Of a stretch of DNA of 64,000 nt, positions 61,789 through 64,000 are shown in pieces. How positions within the stretch are numbered: the stretch's first letter is position 1; the number at the start of each line of letters is the position of its first letter. The position numbers and the translations under genes are program-made. This DNA comes from Halioxenophilus sp033283405 (GTDB taxonomy: Bacteria; Pseudomonadota; Gammaproteobacteria; Pseudomonadales; Cellvibrionaceae). Under the pieces are notes generated by a model. It was given only the letters and a program-made list of their open reading frames with translations. It ran no database searches and was not told where the DNA came from. Location of the stretch: the NCBI RefSeq assembly GCF_033283405.1, contig NZ_JAWMQR010000008.1, positions 62,001-126,000 of the forward strand, written 5' to 3'.

Positions 61789-62539
61789 TAGCCCCGGCCC
61801 GGTTTCGGCCGGGCCGGCACGCCAAGAACTGCGGCGACGCACTCAGTAACACCGAACTAGATATCACACCCGCCACCCGCCGCCCGCTCCACCAAGGCCG
61901 ACGTACGCGTCAACGTCGCCAACCGGAACAACGCCGGCCTGCACCTCAACACCCTGGTAAACACCTAAGGCGACGGCGGCGACTGGAAGCGGGAGAGTGC
62001 TCGGCAGATGGCAGGGTTTGAGCAGGAATATGGATGGCCAGTAACGGGGTGAGGGCAGGCACCGTTTGGGCATCAAGCACCTGCGCTAACACCATTTTTT
62101 TCCACCGCCATTTTCTGCTCGGCATTGATTCACATCAGCATGGCGAGAAATGAAGGCGCACTGGCGCGCGATGGCTACGGCAGAATGTCCCCCTGGTACC
62201 CGGGATAGGTGTACTATTTTATGGCCCTCGGTGGGGTTTGCCGGCCGGCACAGTTAGCTCACTCAACAACCCGCTGATTGATGTGAATAAAGTTAATCAC
62301 TACGCCACGAAAACCGAATGGCGGCGGCCGGGGCTCACCTGTTCTCCGTGGCACCATTTTTGGTGACGGGATTTGCGGGTGGCTGGTTGTTGGATATCTT
62401 TTGTTAACGGATTTTACTCAAGGCGCTTTGCCACTCCTTTTAGCGGCGCGACAATTTACTACTGCCACCACGCACAGAGAAGCCTACGAATAAAACCGTT
62501 TAAAGATGACGTCGCGTTAACAGCTGTTGCCGGAATATT
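61789..62539. other. Gene-poor region after the transglutaminase gene
   Basis: 751 bp. It begins with a strong GC hairpin CCGGCCCGG/CCGGGCCGG with loop TTTCGG (61794-61817), probably a transcript end. From 61862 to 62052 a plus-strand frame reads protein-like (RVNVANRNNAGLHLNTLVNT, stop, GDWKRESARQMAGF) with in-frame stops, suggesting a decayed gene. A 29-codon frame at 62318-62407 starts with ATG and encodes a hydrophobic peptide but has no ribosome site. Base composition swings from GC-rich to AT-rich, unlike flanking genes. Confidence 0.45.
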
Positions 62540-63082
62540 TTAACAACCGGCAAAACTCGCTTCTGCTTCAATCTGCGCCACCAACAACTCCAACAGCAGC
62601 CGCACATCTTCCACCTCACGCACATCGACGGGTATCACCGGTAGCGAGTGGCCGAATTTTTCCAGGTGATCACAGTAGTCATCCAGTGTTGGTTGCTGGT
62701 GCTGTTCCTGTCGGCCAACGCCAATCACACAGGGGATGGCCTGCAACTCGCTGGCAAAGCCCTCCAGGTAGGTGGTCAGGTCGGCTAACGGGTCGGGGCG
62801 TGAGTTATCGATCAGGATCACCAGACCAAGGGCATCTTCGATCAGAATCTGCCACATAAAATCGAAGCGGTCCTGGCCGGGGGTACCATACAGGCGCAGC
62901 ATGCACTCTTCAGCCAACATCACTTCGCCGAAGTCAAAGCCAACCGTGGTGGTCTCTTTGTCGTAGGCGGAGTCGAAGTTTTCCACTTCGGTGGAGATGG
63001 TGGGCGTATCGCTGATCACATTGATCGCTGTGGTTTTACCAGCACCGGTGGTGCCGGTAAAAAGTAATTTGTATTCGATCAT
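62540..63082 (-). CDS. Small Ras-like GTPase (MglA/Arf-like ATP/GTP-binding protein)
   Basis: 180-aa cytoplasmic GTPase. P-loop GTTGAGKT (residues 10-17), switch I region around ETTTVGFDFGEV, switch II LYGTPGQDRFDFMW. The base-recognition NKxD motif is replaced by GVGRQEQ, so nucleotide specificity is uncertain. Such bacterial GTPases usually pair with Roadblock/LC7 or other regulators and act in polarity, motility or signalling. Its start lies 8 bp after the upstream unknown gene, so the two are cotranscribed. No roadblock gene is visible. Confidence 0.87.
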   Translation of the reverse strand: MIEYKLLFTGTTGAGKTTAINVISDTPTISTEVENFDSAYDKETTTVGFDFGEVMLAEECMLRLYGTPGQDRFDFMWQILIEDALGLVILIDNSRPDPLADLTTYLEGFASELQAIPCVIGVGRQEQHQQPTLDDYCDHLEKFGHSLPVIPVDVREVEDVRLLLELLVAQIEAEASFAGC

Positions 63083-63089
63083 TGGTCAC

Positions 63090-63773
63090 CTAACGCCAAG
63101 CCGACAGCTTGAAACGGTTTCGAATATATTTCACAAAAGAGGCTCTGTTGTCGTTGGCAGGGACACTCTCCAGCGGCGCCACTCGCTGTCCCTCGCAATT
63201 GGAGAGAATCCCCTCCGCCTGCAGCAATTTTAAAAAATCGCGGCAGACCTCCAGCTCCAACCCGGTCAGCTGCACCAACTCATCCGGCGATTTGCAGCTG
63301 CGCGAGATAGTGGCCGCCAGGCGGCGATAGATTTTCTCGCGCGCCAGCAGGTCATTGGAGGGCCAACGTTTTAGCTTGTAGCGGGAGATGGCGTTGATCT
63401 CGGCGGTGGTATCGGCCAACGAGGGCTGATCAACCAGCGGTTGCCCGGCCTGACGGGCGGAGGAACGCTGCTTAACCCCACCAATAGAGAGCAGTGTGTC
63501 GATCAGCTCGTCGGCGCGAATGGGCGTCAGAAACAGATAACCATCACCCGACTCCCCGCGCCGTTTAACGGTGATCTTTTCGGTACTCTGGCTCGCCTGG
63601 TAGGCAGCAGGCAGGGCGCCGGGGTCATCGACCAACAACGCATCGACGCTGCCCCGATCCACCAGTTGCCACTCCTCTTTCAGGGCGGAGCTGGTGCGCA
63701 GTATGGTTTGAATCAGATTGATCTCTGGGAGTCTGAGGCTCCGGCTGGCAATGCCAAGTAATTTTTTAGTCAT
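63090..63773 (-). CDS. Unknown protein encoded with the GTPase
   Basis: 227-aa soluble protein not recognised as a known family. The N-terminus (KLLGIASRSLRLPEINLIQTILRTSS) looks like a Rossmann-type or receiver-like start, there is a middle low-complexity linker, and the C-terminal 80 residues (YRRLAATISRSCKSPDELVQLTGLELEVCRDFLKLLQAEGIL) look like a winged helix. It is the first gene of a two-gene operon with the GTPase, so an effector, GAP/GEF or DNA-binding partner is possible. A function is not assigned. Confidence 0.8.
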   Translation of the reverse strand: MTKKLLGIASRSLRLPEINLIQTILRTSSALKEEWQLVDRGSVDALLVDDPGALPAAYQASQSTEKITVKRRGESGDGYLFLTPIRADELIDTLLSIGGVKQRSSARQAGQPLVDQPSLADTTAEINAISRYKLKRWPSNDLLAREKIYRRLAATISRSCKSPDELVQLTGLELEVCRDFLKLLQAEGILSNCEGQRVAPLESVPANDNRASFVKYIRNRFKLSAWR

Positions 63774-64000
63774 ACTATTACCGTTCTAGCGAGGCTCTTT
63801 AGCAACTAATCGCAACAAACTGGCACAGCGGATTATGAGGTAGGCAGTTAAAATCAAATCCAACCAATAGAGCTTCACCATCTGGCGTCTATCAACTTTC
63901 TACAATCTACAATCAACTTTCCAATCACGCATGGCACCCAAATCGCTTGATGCTCATCAAATTATGGCACCTATTTTTTAACCCGTTAAAAAATTGTGGC
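63774..64000. promoter_or_regulatory. Upstream region of the GTPase operon with symmetric repeats
   Basis: 227 bp to the window edge. ATGGCACC occurs at 63931-63938 and 63964-63971, flanking a 6-2-6 palindrome TTGATG-CT-CATCAA (about 63947-63960). On the plus strand TGGCAC-CCAAA-TCGCT (63932-63947) has a perfect -24 element and correct GG-N10-GC spacing, so it could be a sigma-54 promoter for a gene beyond the window. Another repeat, TACAATC, occurs near 63901-63911. Confidence 0.4.

Noticed and set aside
61864..62076. 70-codon minus-strand frame after the transglutaminase gene
   Set aside because: No ribosome site or family resemblance; the plus strand shows a more protein-like, though broken, frame.
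1..64000. CRISPR arrays, insertion sequences, prophage, tRNA or rRNA genes
   Set aside because: No regularly spaced repeats, transposase or integrase frames, or tRNA-like clover-leaf boxes were seen in the gaps; the region reads as core chromosome.

Overview
The window looks like chromosomal DNA of a free-living, probably marine gammaproteobacterium. Gene order (hemY-hemX-hemD-hemC-algR-algZ facing argH-cyaA-lptM-lysA-dapF-DUF484; sutA, glnK-amtB and ubiK-comM; glnA-DUF4124-ntrB-ntrC-secB-grxC-rhodanese-envC-ctpA; hisB-hisH-hisF) matches the backbone shared by Pseudomonadales and Cellvibrionales. The TtpC-type TonB cluster and several small lineage proteins make a Cellvibrionales-like genus the best guess; I do not assign a genus. 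I see no rRNA, tRNA, CRISPR array, insertion sequence or prophage. About 59 protein genes are supported, including one small gene (lptM) that length filters would miss.

Layout. 1-6437 (-): a truncated PHA synthase gene, then a six-gene energy-transduction operon (DUF3450, TtpC, ExbB, ExbD, TonB, TPR). 6830-9262: a cation/proton antiporter and a TetR regulator, divergent across a structured 627-bp gap. 9314-15688 (-): heme biosynthesis hemC-D-X-Y behind the AlgZ/AlgR two-component pair. 15902-23314 (+): argH, class I adenylate cyclase, then the lysine/DAP block lptM-lysA-dapF-DUF484. 23316-27213 (-): sutA and a nitrogen cluster (TorF-type porin, PII, AmtB, PII) behind a sigma-54 promoter with an upstream NtrC-like site. 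27473-31387: ubiK, comM, a small membrane protein and thiI. 31855-36676 (+): glnA (sigma-54 promoter), DUF4124, ntrB, ntrC. 36710-41725: secB, grxC, a rhodanese-like protein without its catalytic Cys, then envC, ctpA and a divergent polysaccharide deacetylase. 42157-46028: a DUF6316 protein and a his cluster (hisB, hisH, a diguanylate cyclase, hisF) without hisA. 46108-50581: pirin, glutathionyl-hydroquinone reductase, a small His-containing exported protein and a ZnuD-like TonB receptor. 50719-54667 (+): a compact GT4 / methyltransferase / alpha-alpha toroid / periplasmic binding protein cluster of unknown function. 54786-61788 (+): the Anbu proteasome-like peptidase followed by circularly permuted ATP-grasp, alpha-E and transglutaminase-DUF2126 proteins. 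62540-63773 (-): a small Ras-like GTPase and an unknown partner.

Functional links. The nitrogen genes form one regulatory circuit: NtrB/NtrC should drive the porin-glnK-amtB-glnK cluster and glnA through sigma-54 promoters, the two PII proteins gate AmtB, and NtrC probably controls its own operon. The TonB operon can energise outer-membrane receptors such as the ZnuD-like one. The least understood parts are the Anbu/ATP-grasp/alpha-E/transglutaminase locus, the neighbouring GT4-methyltransferase-toroid cluster, and the GTPase pair at the right edge.
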